In this document: piece after piece, positions 44,956-53,892 of the stretch
Position numbering within the stretch: position 1 is the first letter of the stretch
Layout: each line of letters begins with the position of its first letter
Assembly: GCF_003958625.1 (NCBI RefSeq)
Contig: NZ_RSEL01000013.1
Span: 1 to 64,000 of the forward strand
Direction: 5' to 3'
Length of the DNA: 64,000 bases
Source of the DNA: Tsuneonella rigui
GTDB taxonomy: Bacteria > Pseudomonadota > Alphaproteobacteria > Sphingomonadales > Sphingomonadaceae
Translations under genes and position numbers: made by a program
Notes under the pieces: model-generated
What the model was told of the DNA's origin: nothing
Database searches by the model: none
The model's input: the letters and a program-made list of their open reading frames with translations, nothing else

Positions 44956-45659
44956 TGGACGAGCTCGTCCACCGCACGGTCCCGTCGCCCAACTGGGACG
45001 AGCGCAAGCTGCCGATCTCGATGGTCGTGCTGCATTACACTGAGATGGCGAGCGCCGACGACGCGCTCGCCCGCCTGACTGATCCGGAAGCCAAGGTCAG
45101 CGCGCATTACCTGATCAGCGAGGCGGGCGAGGTGATCCGGCTGGTCGACGAGGACAAGCGCGCCTGGCACGCCGGTCTCAGCTACTGGCGCGGGCATCCC
45201 GATGTGAACTCGGCCAGCATCGGCATCGAGCTCGACCATCCCGGTCACGCGCTGGGCTACCGCGAGTTCAGCGAAGCGCAGTTCGCCGCGCTGGTCCCGC
45301 TGCTCGCGCGGATCGTTCAGCAATACGACGTGCCGCGCGCCAACGTCGTCGGCCACTCCGATGTGGCGCCGGCGCGGAAGATCGATCCGGGCGAGCTGTT
45401 TCCGTGGGATCGCCTCGCCGAGTACAAGCTCTGCCTCGCGCGGCCGGACAAGCTCGAACAGGGCGATCCATTCGATAACGACGCGGCGTTCTACCTCGCG
45501 CTCGAGCGCTTCGGCTACGACATCACCGACGGGCACAAGGCGGTCGAGGCGTTCCAGCGGCGCTGGCGGCCGGAGAAGATCGATGGCCAGGTCGACGGGC
45601 AGGTGAGGGCAATCCTGTTTCAGCTGCTCTTGGATCGCGACCAAGGCCGCGCTAGATAG
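44955..45659 (+). CDS. N-acetylmuramoyl-L-alanine amidase (AmpD/AmiD-like, amidase_2)
   Basis: Zinc amidase that cuts the muramoyl-alanine bond. 234 residues without signal peptide. Metal ligands: His in MVVLHYTEM and His/Asp in VVGHSDVAPARKIDPG (the K-x2-D catalytic segment); C-terminal PGB-like region (DPFDNDAAFYLALERFGYDI ... FQRRW) suggests a glycan-binding domain. Absence of an export signal points to cytosolic recycling as AmpD, though the C-terminal domain resembles AmiD. Translationally linked to chpT. Confidence 0.87.
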   Translation: MDELVHRTVPSPNWDERKLPISMVVLHYTEMASADDALARLTDPEAKVSAHYLISEAGEVIRLVDEDKRAWHAGLSYWRGHPDVNSASIGIELDHPGHALGYREFSEAQFAALVPLLARIVQQYDVPRANVVGHSDVAPARKIDPGELFPWDRLAEYKLCLARPDKLEQGDPFDNDAAFYLALERFGYDITDGHKAVEAFQRRWRPEKIDGQVDGQVRAILFQLLLDRDQGRAR

Positions 45660-45662
45660 CGC

Positions 45663-46053
45663 GCGCCAGGAGGCTGGGCAGTCGCGGCTTTTTGCCGAGG
45701 AAAGTCCGGGCTCCACGAAACAAGGGTGGCGGGTAACGCCCGCCCGGGGCAACCCGAGGGAAAGTGCCACAGAGAGCAGACCGCCTCGTTCGCGAGGTAA
45801 GGGTGAAAGGGTGCGGCAAGAGCGCACCGGGGTGCTGGCAACAGCGCTCGCACGGCAAACCCCACCCGGAGCAAGGCCAAATAGGGGCCTCGCGCCATGC
45901 AAGTGGCAGGGACGTTTCGTCCCGAGAGGCCCGGGTTGGCTGCTCGAGCCGGCGGGCAATCGCCGGCCTAGACGAATGGCTGCCCCCGAGCGGCCGGTCT
46001 CCTTCGGGAGATACCGCGCACGGGACAGAACCCGGCTTACAGGCCTCCTGGCA
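45663..46053 (+). ncRNA. rnpB: RNase P RNA
   Basis: Catalytic RNA that matures tRNA 5' ends. The P1 helix is GCCAGGAGGC (45665-45674) pairing with GCCTCCTGGC (46043-46052). Conserved cores are present: GAGGAAAGTCCGGGCTCC, the AACGCCCGCCCGGGG region, GAGGGAAAGTGCCACAGAGA, GGTAAGGGTGAAAGGGTGCGG, and the 3' ACAGAACCCGGCTTACAGG. About 390 bases, alphaproteobacterial type A. Confidence 0.95.
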
Positions 46054-46123
46054 CTATCTTTCGTTGCGATTTCCGAAGGGTGGCGACAGAGCGGCCTCAC
46101 GAGTCTTTTGGGGAGCTTAAAAC

Positions 46124-48157
46124 ATGATCCGTTCCGGCCTGTTCCTGTCCGCCGCTGCTCTGGCCTTCGCCGCCGCGCCTGCCTCCGCCGATGAAGGCAT
46201 GTGGACCTTCGACAACTTCCCGGCCGCCAAGATGAAGGCCGACTACGGCTGGGCGCCCGACCAGGCCTGGCTCAACCGCGTGCAGAACGCCGCGGTGCGC
46301 CTGACCGGCGGCTGCTCGGCCAGCTTCGTGTCGGGACAGGGCCTGATCCTCACCAATCACCACTGCGTGGCGAGCTGCCTGTTCGACAATTCGAACGACA
46401 CCAACGACTATCTCAATCGCGGTTACGTCGCCGATCGACGCGATCTGGAGCTCAAGTGCCCCGGCCAGCAGGCTGAGGTGGTGACCAAGATCACCGACGT
46501 TTCCAATGACGTGAAGGGCGTATTCGGCACGCTCACCGGCGAAGCGCTGACCAAAGCGCGCGATGCCAAGATCGCCGAGATCGAGAAGGCTGGCTGCACC
46601 GACACCGCCACCACTCGCTGCCAGGTCGTCACCCTGTTCGGCGGCGGCCAGTACAAGCTCTACCAGTACCGCAAGTATTCGGACGTGCGGCTCGTCTGGG
46701 CGCCCGAGGACCGGGCGGCCACGTTCGGCGGCGATCCGGACAACTTCAACTTCCCGCGCTACTCGCTCGATGCGAGCTTTCTGCGCGCTTACGAAAACGG
46801 CAAGCCGGTCGCGACGCCCAATCACCTCAAGTGGAATCCGCGGCCCCCGAAGGACGGCGAGGCGACGTTTGTGGTCGGCAACCCCGGCTCGACCAGCCGT
46901 CTGTGGACCGGCAGCCAGTTCGCCTTCGAGCGGGAAGTGCGCCTGCCCGTGACCGTGGCCACGCTGTCCGAACTGCGCGGCCGCCTGATCCGCGCGATGG
47001 ACGAAAGTCCCCAGCATAAGCGCGAGGGCCTCGACGAACTCAACGGCATCGAGAACAGCCTCAAGGTCTACATCGGCCGCGTGAAGGCGCTCAACGACCC
47101 CGCCTTCACCGGTAAGCTGGCGGCAGCGGAAGCCGATCTCAGGGCCAAGGGCGCGGGCGGCAAGGACCCTTGGACGACTGTAGACTCGGCGGTCAGCGCC
47201 TATCGCTCGCTGTACCTGCCGCTGCGCTTCACCCAGCCTTCGAGCGAGCTCTACGGCTACGCACAAACGCTGGTGTTCGCGGCGCAAGAGCGCGGCAAGC
47301 CGAACGGCGAGCGCCTCCCCGGCTACACCGACAGCGCGCTGCCGCTGACCGAGAAGCGGCTGCTTGACCAGAAGCCGATCTACCCGTGGCTCGATGAACT
47401 GACGCTCGAATGGAGCCTGTCGAAGGCCCGCGAATATCTGGGCGCGGATGACCCCGACACCAAGCTGCTGCTCGGCAAGGCCAGCCCGGAGGGCCTCGCG
47501 CAGTCGCTCGTCTCGGGTTCGAAGCTCGCCGATCCGGCGGTGCGCAAGGCGCTGTGGGACGGCGGGATGAAGGCGATCAAGGCCTCGGACGATCCGATGA
47601 TCGTCTACGCGCTGCGCCTCGCCGATCGCCAGCGCGAGCTGAAGCAGCAGTCCGACGCGGTCTATACGGGTCCGCTGACGATTGCCGGCGGGCAACTCGC
47701 CGACGCGCGCTTCGCCGCCTATGGCGATACGCTTTATCCCGATGCGACGTTCACGCTGCGGATCAGCTACGGCAAGGTCGCCGGCTGGACCGAGCGCGGC
47801 AACCCGGTGCCGATCATGACCACCATGGGCGGCACCTTCGACCGGGCGACCGGCAGCGAGCCCTATGATGCGGCCCCTGGTTTCCTGGCGGCGAAGGGCA
47901 AGATCAACCCGGCGACCGCCTATGACTTCGTCACGACCAACGACATCATCGGCGGCAACTCGGGCTCGCCGGTGATCGACCGCGCGGGCACGGTGATCGG
48001 CGCCGCGTTCGACGGCAACATCAACTCGCTGGGCGGCAACTACGGCTACGACGGCACGGTCAACCGCACGGTCGTGGTTTCGACCGACGCGGTGCAGGAA
48101 GCGCTGGAGAAGATCTACCCGGCGCCCGCCTTGGTGAAGGAACTGGCCGCCAAGTAA
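46124..48157 (+). CDS. S46 family dipeptidyl peptidase (DPP7/DPP11 type)
   Basis: Exported serine exopeptidase releasing dipeptides. 677 residues. Signal peptide (MIRSGLFLSAAALAFAAAPASA). Chymotrypsin-fold halves flank a helical cap: catalytic His in LILTNHHCVASCLF, Asp in the FGGDPDNFNFPRYSLDASFLR area, and Ser in IIGGNSGSPVIDRAG; the FDGNINSLGG stretch after it sets substrate preference. Such enzymes supply peptides to non-fermenters. Specificity (hydrophobic versus acidic) cannot be fixed here. Downstream of rnpB, GGGGAG upstream. Confidence 0.9.
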   Translation: MIRSGLFLSAAALAFAAAPASADEGMWTFDNFPAAKMKADYGWAPDQAWLNRVQNAAVRLTGGCSASFVSGQGLILTNHHCVASCLFDNSNDTNDYLNRGYVADRRDLELKCPGQQAEVVTKITDVSNDVKGVFGTLTGEALTKARDAKIAEIEKAGCTDTATTRCQVVTLFGGGQYKLYQYRKYSDVRLVWAPEDRAATFGGDPDNFNFPRYSLDASFLRAYENGKPVATPNHLKWNPRPPKDGEATFVVGNPGSTSRLWTGSQFAFEREVRLPVTVATLSELRGRLIRAMDESPQHKREGLDELNGIENSLKVYIGRVKALNDPAFTGKLAAAEADLRAKGAGGKDPWTTVDSAVSAYRSLYLPLRFTQPSSELYGYAQTLVFAAQERGKPNGERLPGYTDSALPLTEKRLLDQKPIYPWLDELTLEWSLSKAREYLGADDPDTKLLLGKASPEGLAQSLVSGSKLADPAVRKALWDGGMKAIKASDDPMIVYALRLADRQRELKQQSDAVYTGPLTIAGGQLADARFAAYGDTLYPDATFTLRISYGKVAGWTERGNPVPIMTTMGGTFDRATGSEPYDAAPGFLAAKGKINPATAYDFVTTNDIIGGNSGSPVIDRAGTVIGAAFDGNINSLGGNYGYDGTVNRTVVVSTDAVQEALEKIYPAPALVKELAAK

Positions 48158-48181
48158 ACTACGGCGCGGGCGCGGCTGACC

Positions 48182-49492
48182 TCAGTCGCGCCCGATGCTC
48201 GAGTAGGTGAAGCCCGCGGAACGCACGTCGTCCGGCCGGTAGATGTTGCGCAAGTCTACAAGCACCGGCGCCTTGGCGATCTGCTTGATGCGGGCGAAGT
48301 CGAGCGCGCGGAAGGCGTCCCATTCGGTGACGATCGCCACCGCATCCGCATGCTCGATCGCGGCGTAGGGGCTGTCGCACATCTCGACCTCGGGCATCAG
48401 CGGGCGCGCCTGCTCCATGCCTTCGGGATCGTAAGCCGCGACGGTGACGCCCGCGTCGATCAGCGCCTGGGCGACCGCGATCGCCGGGCTGTCGCGCATG
48501 TCGTCGGTGTTGGGCTTGAAGGTAAGGCCGAGCAGCGCGACCTTCTTCCCGCGCGCGGCGTCCATCCCGCCCAGCGCTTCGAGCACCTTGCGGCCCATCG
48601 CGCGCTTGCGGTGATCGTTGACCTTGACCACCGCCTCGACGATCCGGACCGGGCTGTCGTAGTCCTCCGCGGTCTTGAGCAGCGCCAGCGTGTCCTTGGG
48701 GAAGCAACTGCCGCCGTAGCCGGGCCCGGCGTGCAGAAACTTGGCGCCGATGCGGTTGTCCATGCCGATCCCGCGGCTGACGTCCTGCACGTTGGCGCCG
48801 ACCTTCTCGCACAGGTCCGCCATCTCGTTGATGAAGGTGATCTTGGTCGCGAGGAAGGCGTTGGCGGCGTATTTGATCAGCTCGCTCGAACGGCGGCTGA
48901 CGAACAGCATCGGTGCTTCGTTCAGGAACAGCGGGCGGTAGACCTCGCGCATAACCTCGCGGCCGAAATCGTCCTCCGCGCCGATGACGATGCGGTCAGG
49001 CCGCTTGAAGTCGCCGATCGCCGCGCCCTCACGCAGGAACTCAGGGTTGGACACGACGGCGACGCGGTGCTTGGCGCCGGATTCGCGCAAGATTCGCTCC
49101 ACCTCGTCGCCGGTACCGACCGGCACAGTCGATTTGGTGACGACAACCGTATCGTTCGACAATTGCTCGCCCACTTCCTGCGCGACGGCGTACACAAACG
49201 ACAGGTCCGCGTGCCCGTCACCGCGTCGGCTGGGCGTGCCGACGGCGATGAACACCGCCGACGCCCCGCGGATACCTTCAGCCAGATCGGTAGTGAACGA
49301 CAAGCGCCCCGCCTTGACGTTGGCGGCGACCAGATCGTCGAGGCCGGGCTCGTAGATCGGCATGACGCCGTTCTCCAGCCGCTCGATCTTCGATGCATCC
49401 TTGTCGATGCACACGACATCGTGCCCGAAGTCGGCGAAGCACGCCCCCGACACCAGGCCGACGTACCCCGACCCCACCATGGCGATTTTCAT
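48182..49492 (-). CDS. ugd: UDP-glucose 6-dehydrogenase
   Basis: Oxidises UDP-glucose to UDP-glucuronate for exopolysaccharide or lipid A sugars. 436 residues: NAD-binding GSGYVGLVSGACFADFGH (8-), central domain, and catalytic Cys in GPGYGGSCFPKDTLAL. KFNPNTDDMRDS-type motif present as FKPNTDDMRDS. Coupled (ATGA overlap) to the phosphoesterase gene upstream. Confidence 0.94.
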   Translation of the reverse strand: MKIAMVGSGYVGLVSGACFADFGHDVVCIDKDASKIERLENGVMPIYEPGLDDLVAANVKAGRLSFTTDLAEGIRGASAVFIAVGTPSRRGDGHADLSFVYAVAQEVGEQLSNDTVVVTKSTVPVGTGDEVERILRESGAKHRVAVVSNPEFLREGAAIGDFKRPDRIVIGAEDDFGREVMREVYRPLFLNEAPMLFVSRRSSELIKYAANAFLATKITFINEMADLCEKVGANVQDVSRGIGMDNRIGAKFLHAGPGYGGSCFPKDTLALLKTAEDYDSPVRIVEAVVKVNDHRKRAMGRKVLEALGGMDAARGKKVALLGLTFKPNTDDMRDSPAIAVAQALIDAGVTVAAYDPEGMEQARPLMPEVEMCDSPYAAIEHADAVAIVTEWDAFRALDFARIKQIAKAPVLVDLRNIYRPDDVRSAGFTYSSIGRD

Positions 49493-50298
49493 GCGGCGTC
49501 CGTCCCCGTTTCGATTGTGATCACCCCATCGCGCTCGATCGCCTGAATCACCCGCCGGCTCGTTCCTTCGAGCACCAGCGCGGTCAGGCAACCCGAACGG
49601 TAGGCTCCGGTGTCGATGCCGATCCGATTGGGCCTCTCGTCGATCGCCTCGGCGATCGTGTGCCCATGGACCACGAAGTGCTCGTGCGGCTCGGCGTGCT
49701 CCAGGAAAGGTTCGCGAATCCACCGCAAGTGGTGCTCCTCCTGTTCCTCGAGCGGAACGTGCGGCGCGATACCTGCGTGAACGAACAGGTAGTCACCGGC
49801 GACTACGTAGTTCTTGGCGGCGGCCAGGAACCGGCGATCCTCGTCGGGCAGTACCGAGTTGAGCATCTCCTGCAGCTCTTCCATCGTCGCGCGGTCGTAC
49901 TGATCCCGCGGTATTCCGTAGCTCAGCGCGGTCTGGCGGCCGCCGTGGCGCAGGAAGTGGCGCAGGACGGCGATGTCCTCGAGCGCGAAGAGAAACATTT
50001 CCTCATGATTGCCCGCGAGCAGTCGCACCCGACGCTGCGCCTGCCACGCGCGAGCGCGGGCCACCACACCGGCACTATCCGGACCGCGATCGACCAGATC
50101 GCCGAGCAACACAACAGTGGTATCCGCAGGTGGCGCCTCGGCATCGTCGCGCTCGATCGCCGCAATCAGTTCCTCGAATAGATCGAGGCGTCCGTGGATG
50201 TCGCCGACCGCATACCAGCGCGTGCCGGGTGGCACCGCGGGAAGTGGGCGCTCTGGCTGGCGGGCGCGGGAGAAGATCTTGCGAAGGGGCTCGAACAT
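49489..50298 (-). CDS. Metallophosphoesterase (calcineurin-like, PPP-type)
   Basis: 269 residues. Phosphoesterase motifs in order: GDIHGRLDLF, LLGDLVDRGPDS, LAGNHEEMFLF, FVHAGI and VVHGHTIAE; these bind the di-metal centre of PPP-type phosphatases. The C-terminal ETGTDAA runs into the ugd start. Start at ATG 50298 (MFEPLRK); 50313 is possible. Often called a serine/threonine phosphatase; diadenosine tetraphosphatase is another possibility. Coupling with ugd suggests a link to surface sugar metabolism (inference). Confidence 0.87.
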   Translation of the reverse strand: MFEPLRKIFSRARQPERPLPAVPPGTRWYAVGDIHGRLDLFEELIAAIERDDAEAPPADTTVVLLGDLVDRGPDSAGVVARARAWQAQRRVRLLAGNHEEMFLFALEDIAVLRHFLRHGGRQTALSYGIPRDQYDRATMEELQEMLNSVLPDEDRRFLAAAKNYVVAGDYLFVHAGIAPHVPLEEQEEHHLRWIREPFLEHAEPHEHFVVHGHTIAEAIDERPNRIGIDTGAYRSGCLTALVLEGTSRRVIQAIERDGVITIETGTDAA

Positions 50299-50535
50299 GA
50301 GTGGCAGCCGCATAGGCGAGCGCGCCATGCGCGGCAATGAATGACGCTGGGGTTAATCGAGCGGCGGCTGGTGCCGAAAATCCACACACGGGCGGCGCAT
50401 CGCGGCGCGGGCATTTTTATCTTGTGCACCGCAGCATCGAGCGGCAAGAAAGTTGCGTATTCGTCGGAAGAGACCCGCTGCCATGGGCGACCGTACGATG
50501 CGCAGGCGGGACGAGGCACAAACGAGGAGTTTGCC

Positions 50536-51294
50536 ATGCTTACGTCCACTCGCGGCTTGATCGCCGCCTTTATGTTCTCTGCAGCCTTCGTCGCTTCTCC
50601 CGCGTTCGCGCAGGAAGAGGGTGATGATACCAGTTCGATTACTGTTTCCGGAAGCGTCACGCTCGTTTCCGATTACCGCTTCCGCGGCGTCTCGCTGTCG
50701 GGCGGGGATCCGGCGATCCAGGGCGGGGTCACTGTCACCAGCAATAGCGGGTTCTATGTTGGAACCTGGGCTTCGTCGATCGACGATGGCGGGACTGACA
50801 TCTACGGCGACGCCGAGGTCGATCTGTTCGGCGGGTGGAGCGGCAATGTCGCCGAGGGCGTCGGCCTCGATGTCGGCCTGCTCTACTACGCGTATCCCGG
50901 CAACGCGAAGGGCTTCGACGCCGAGTACTTCGAACCCTACGCCACAATCAGCGGCGAGCTGGGGCCGGTGCAAGCCAAGCTCGGCGTGAACTACGCGTGG
51001 GAACAGGACTCGCTCGGCGGGGACGATAACCTGTACATCCATACCGAGCTCAGCTCGGGTATTCCGGCGACGCCGCTGACCCTCTCGGCGCACCTCGGCT
51101 ACACCGACGGCGTTCAGGCTCCGCCGCTGCTGGCGGGCACGGGCGACGACACCGGCTTCGACTGGTCGCTCGGCGCGAGTGCGGCGGTGTTGGGCAACTT
51201 GACCCTTGGCGTGTCCTACGTCGGTACCGAAGGTCCCTCGATCGACGGATTTACCGACGACGCGGTGGTGTTTTCGGTAGGCGCCAGCTTCTGA
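50536..51294 (+). CDS. TorF-family putative porin (Gcw_chp)
   Basis: 252 residues. Signal peptide (FSAAFVASPAFAQ). The mature sequence is a 10-12 strand beta-barrel pattern with GSVTLVSDYRFRGVSLSGGDPAIQGGV near the start, as in the Gcw_chp/TorF family, and ends in aromatic Phe (VGASF) for outer-membrane assembly. Upstream 237-base spacer is a divergent promoter region with an AGGAG site before ATG. A strong terminator follows. Confidence 0.85.
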   Translation: MLTSTRGLIAAFMFSAAFVASPAFAQEEGDDTSSITVSGSVTLVSDYRFRGVSLSGGDPAIQGGVTVTSNSGFYVGTWASSIDDGGTDIYGDAEVDLFGGWSGNVAEGVGLDVGLLYYAYPGNAKGFDAEYFEPYATISGELGPVQAKLGVNYAWEQDSLGGDDNLYIHTELSSGIPATPLTLSAHLGYTDGVQAPPLLAGTGDDTGFDWSLGASAAVLGNLTLGVSYVGTEGPSIDGFTDDAVVFSVGASF

Positions 51295-51300
51295 CCCGTA

Positions 51301-51329
51301 CGGGGCCGGCGCAATTCGCACCGGCCCCG
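51301..51329. terminator. Bidirectional terminator after porin and SIMPL genes
   Basis: CGGGGCCGG and CCGGCCCCG form a 9-bp stem, extended inward by GC pairs past a single mismatch. It is between two convergent genes, 6 bases from each stop. Confidence 0.65.
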
Positions 51330-51335
51330 CCACTG

Positions 51336-52106
51336 TCAGTTCAGTGAGAAGCTGACCGTCGTGACCACCCGAACCTTCTTGTAGGGCGTGTCCGACGCAC
51401 CCCACTCGCCGCCGCTGCTTTCTCCGTCGCGCGATTCGATTTCGAAGTAGCCCTGCGTCGCATCCTTGATCGCGCCGACGCTGGTGCCGCTGTCCTTGGC
51501 GAACTGTTCGGCCGCCGACCGCGCATCTTTGGTCGCCTCGGCCACCATGGGCGGCTTGATCGCGTTGAGCTTGGTGAAGGTGTAAGCCATGCCGCTGCCT
51601 TCCTCGAGCAGGACGCCGCGGTTCACCAGATCGAACTGCCGCGCCACCGCCCGCTGTGCGCGCGGGATATCGTTGGTCCGCAAAGCCAGCCGCTGGCGCA
51701 CGGTGTAGCGCGTCACGCCCTGGTCCGTGTAGGTAGAAACGTTGGCGCCGGTCGGCTGCAGCGCGCCCTTGGGAAAGCCCAGCCCGGCGAAGAACTGCTC
51801 GATTGCCTGGGTGTCATTGCGGACCTTGGCCTGCACCGTGCCGAGGTCGGCGCCGGTATCGGAGTACGAGATCGTCCAGGTCGCGAGGTCCGCGGTGACG
51901 TTGCGCTCCGCAAGGCCGCGGACGGTCACTGCCCGATCAGCTTCCTTCGCGCGCAGCAGGCCGTTCCCGAGCAGATAACCGCTGGCCACCAATCCCACTG
52001 ATACGACCGCCGCTGTGCCCAGCCAGCGCAGCGACTTATCGTCGCGCGGGAAACCCGGCGCACCGGAACCATTGGATGGGGTGGATTGATCGGACAGGTC
52101 GTTCAT
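51336..52106 (-). CDS. SIMPL-domain protein
   Basis: 256 residues: N-terminal cytosolic stretch, one membrane helix (about 28-48, LGTAAVVSVGLVASGYLLG), then a SIMPL (DUF541) domain with VTVRGLAERNVTADLATWTISY and DPTQ-type repeats, ending in VVTTVSFSLN. SIMPL proteins are periplasmic; some form cage-like particles (OmpA-like BP26). Role unknown. Start ATG 52106 follows the usual N terminus. Confidence 0.8.
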   Translation of the reverse strand: MNDLSDQSTPSNGSGAPGFPRDDKSLRWLGTAAVVSVGLVASGYLLGNGLLRAKEADRAVTVRGLAERNVTADLATWTISYSDTGADLGTVQAKVRNDTQAIEQFFAGLGFPKGALQPTGANVSTYTDQGVTRYTVRQRLALRTNDIPRAQRAVARQFDLVNRGVLLEEGSGMAYTFTKLNAIKPPMVAEATKDARSAAEQFAKDSGTSVGAIKDATQGYFEIESRDGESSGGEWGASDTPYKKVRVVTTVSFSLN

Positions 52107-52190
52107 CGCTAGGCTCCGTTGGACGGCGCGACCCGTGAGACAAGTTGTGCATTTCTGTCGATGAACCGAGTTTGAATGGAGTGCGAGGCG

Positions 52191-52628
52191 GTGGTCAAAT
52201 ATCTGCATTCGATGATCCGGGTGTCCGATCCCGATGCGACGGTCGCCTTCTTCAAGCTGATCGGTCTTGAAGAGGTTCGCCGGTTCGACAGCGAGCAAGG
52301 CCGATTCACGCTGATCTTCCTGGCGGCACCCGGACAGGATGGCCTCGCTGAGGTCGAGTTGACCTACAACTGGCCGCCGGATGATGGCAGCGCGCCGGAG
52401 GAGTATGCGGGCGGGCGCAACTTCGGCCACCTCGCGTACCGGGTGGAGAATATCTACGAGACCTGCCAGCGCATTGCTGACGCCGGCCACGTGATCCACC
52501 GACCGCCGCGTGATGGTCACATGGCCTTCGTCAAATCGCCTGACGGGATTTCAGTCGAGCTGCTGCAGGACGGCAACTTGCCGCCACAGGAGCCATGGGC
52601 GAGCATGCCCAACACCGGCACCTGGTAA
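52191..52628 (+). CDS. VOC family (glyoxalase I-like) protein
   Basis: 145 residues from GTG 52191 (VKYLHSMIRVSD); ATG 52176 gives 150. KYLHSMIRVSDPDATVAFFKLIGLEEVRR is the lactoylglutathione-lyase opening; other hallmarks are VELTYNW, FGHLAYRVENIYETCQRI and AFVKSPDGISVELLQ, giving His and Glu metal ligands of the vicinal-oxygen-chelate fold. Likely methylglyoxal-linked, though family members vary. Convergent with nhaA. Confidence 0.85.
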   Translation: MVKYLHSMIRVSDPDATVAFFKLIGLEEVRRFDSEQGRFTLIFLAAPGQDGLAEVELTYNWPPDDGSAPEEYAGGRNFGHLAYRVENIYETCQRIADAGHVIHRPPRDGHMAFVKSPDGISVELLQDGNLPPQEPWASMPNTGTW

Positions 52629-52631
52629 CAG

Positions 52632-53840
52632 TTAGGCGCTCGCGCTCTCTGCGGGATCGCGAGGCTGGGTCACCAGCCGCAGCACCACGAAGCCGAGCAC
52701 GGCGGATATCAGCGACCCGAGCAGGATCCCGATCTTGGCCTCTTCGACGAGGAGCTGTGACCGCGGGAACGCCAGCTCGGAAATGAACAGCGACATCGTG
52801 AAGCCGATGCCGCACAGGATGCTGACGCCCCAGATCGCCGGCCAACTCGATCCCGCCGGCTTGGGTGCGAAGCCGATCGCGTTGGCAATCGCGATTGCGG
52901 CGAAGATTCCTAGTTGTTTGCCCAATACAAGGCCTGCGCCGATCGCCAGCGGGAGCGGGGCGAGCACGCCCGCCAAGCCGATGCCGGCAAGATTTACCCC
53001 CGCGTTGGCGAAGCCGAACAGGGGCACGATCAGGTAGGAACTCCAAGGCGCGAGCACGTGCTCGACGCGCTCGAGCATCGTGTCGTCGTCCTTGCCCACC
53101 ATCGGGATGGTGAGCGCGGCGGCCACCCCGGCGATCGTTGCGTGGACGCCCGAGTGGAGCACGCAGAACCACAGCAGCAGCGCGACGAGCAGGAACGGCC
53201 ACAGGCGCGTAACACGCGCCCTGTTGAGGGCGATGAGCATCCCGAGCAGTACCACTGCGCCGATCAGCCAGGCGAGATCGAGCCCGCTCGAGTAGAATAG
53301 CGCGATGATCAGCACCGCGCCGATATCGTCGACGATGGCGACGGTCAGCAGGAACAGGCGCAGTGCAGGCGGCACGCGCTGTCCGAGCAGGCCGACTACG
53401 CCCATCGCAAAGGCGATATCGGTCGCCGCCGGGATCGCCCAGCCGCGCTGCAACTCCGGTTCACTTCCCGCAACTAAGAGGTAAATCGCGGCCGGCGTCG
53501 CCATGCCGGCTATCGCAGCAAGTAGCGGCAGGCGGCGCTGTTCAGCAGTCGCGAGTTGCCCCTCGATCATCTCGCGCTTCACTTCGAGACCGACGACGAA
53601 GAAGAACACGGCCATCAGGCCGTCGTTGATCCACAGATGCAGGTTGCTCAGCTTGGCGATCGGCGTCCACGCGAGCGGATCGTGGAACAGCGCGTGATAG
53701 GCGTGGCCGAGCGGTGAATTGGCGGCCGCCATCGCCGCAACAGCAATGAGGATCAACAGCACGCCGGCGGCCCAATCCTGCACGAACAGGGTTCGGACGG
53801 GCGCGACGAAGGCGGAAAGTGGGTTGGGGCGGTCGGCCAT
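52632..53840 (-). CDS. nhaA: Na+/H+ antiporter NhaA
   Basis: Inner-membrane antiporter exporting Na+ in exchange for protons. 402 residues, 12 helices. Diagnostic segments: LMAVFFFVVGLEVKREM, PAATDIAFAMGVVGLLG, and LFLLTVAIVDDIGAVLIIA with the paired ion-binding aspartates. C-terminal GIGFTMSLFISELAF is also typical. Standard length. Confidence 0.95.
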   Translation of the reverse strand: MADRPNPLSAFVAPVRTLFVQDWAAGVLLILIAVAAMAAANSPLGHAYHALFHDPLAWTPIAKLSNLHLWINDGLMAVFFFVVGLEVKREMIEGQLATAEQRRLPLLAAIAGMATPAAIYLLVAGSEPELQRGWAIPAATDIAFAMGVVGLLGQRVPPALRLFLLTVAIVDDIGAVLIIALFYSSGLDLAWLIGAVVLLGMLIALNRARVTRLWPFLLVALLLWFCVLHSGVHATIAGVAAALTIPMVGKDDDTMLERVEHVLAPWSSYLIVPLFGFANAGVNLAGIGLAGVLAPLPLAIGAGLVLGKQLGIFAAIAIANAIGFAPKPAGSSWPAIWGVSILCGIGFTMSLFISELAFPRSQLLVEEAKIGILLGSLISAVLGFVVLRLVTQPRDPAESASA

Positions 53841-53892
53841 GATGCCGATCCGCCTCGCAACTAATTATCCGAAAGTATAGGCCTCGAGGGCG

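Noticed and set aside
45663-46053. Short plus- and minus-strand frames in the rnpB interval
   Set aside because: The whole interval is explained by RNase P RNA structure.
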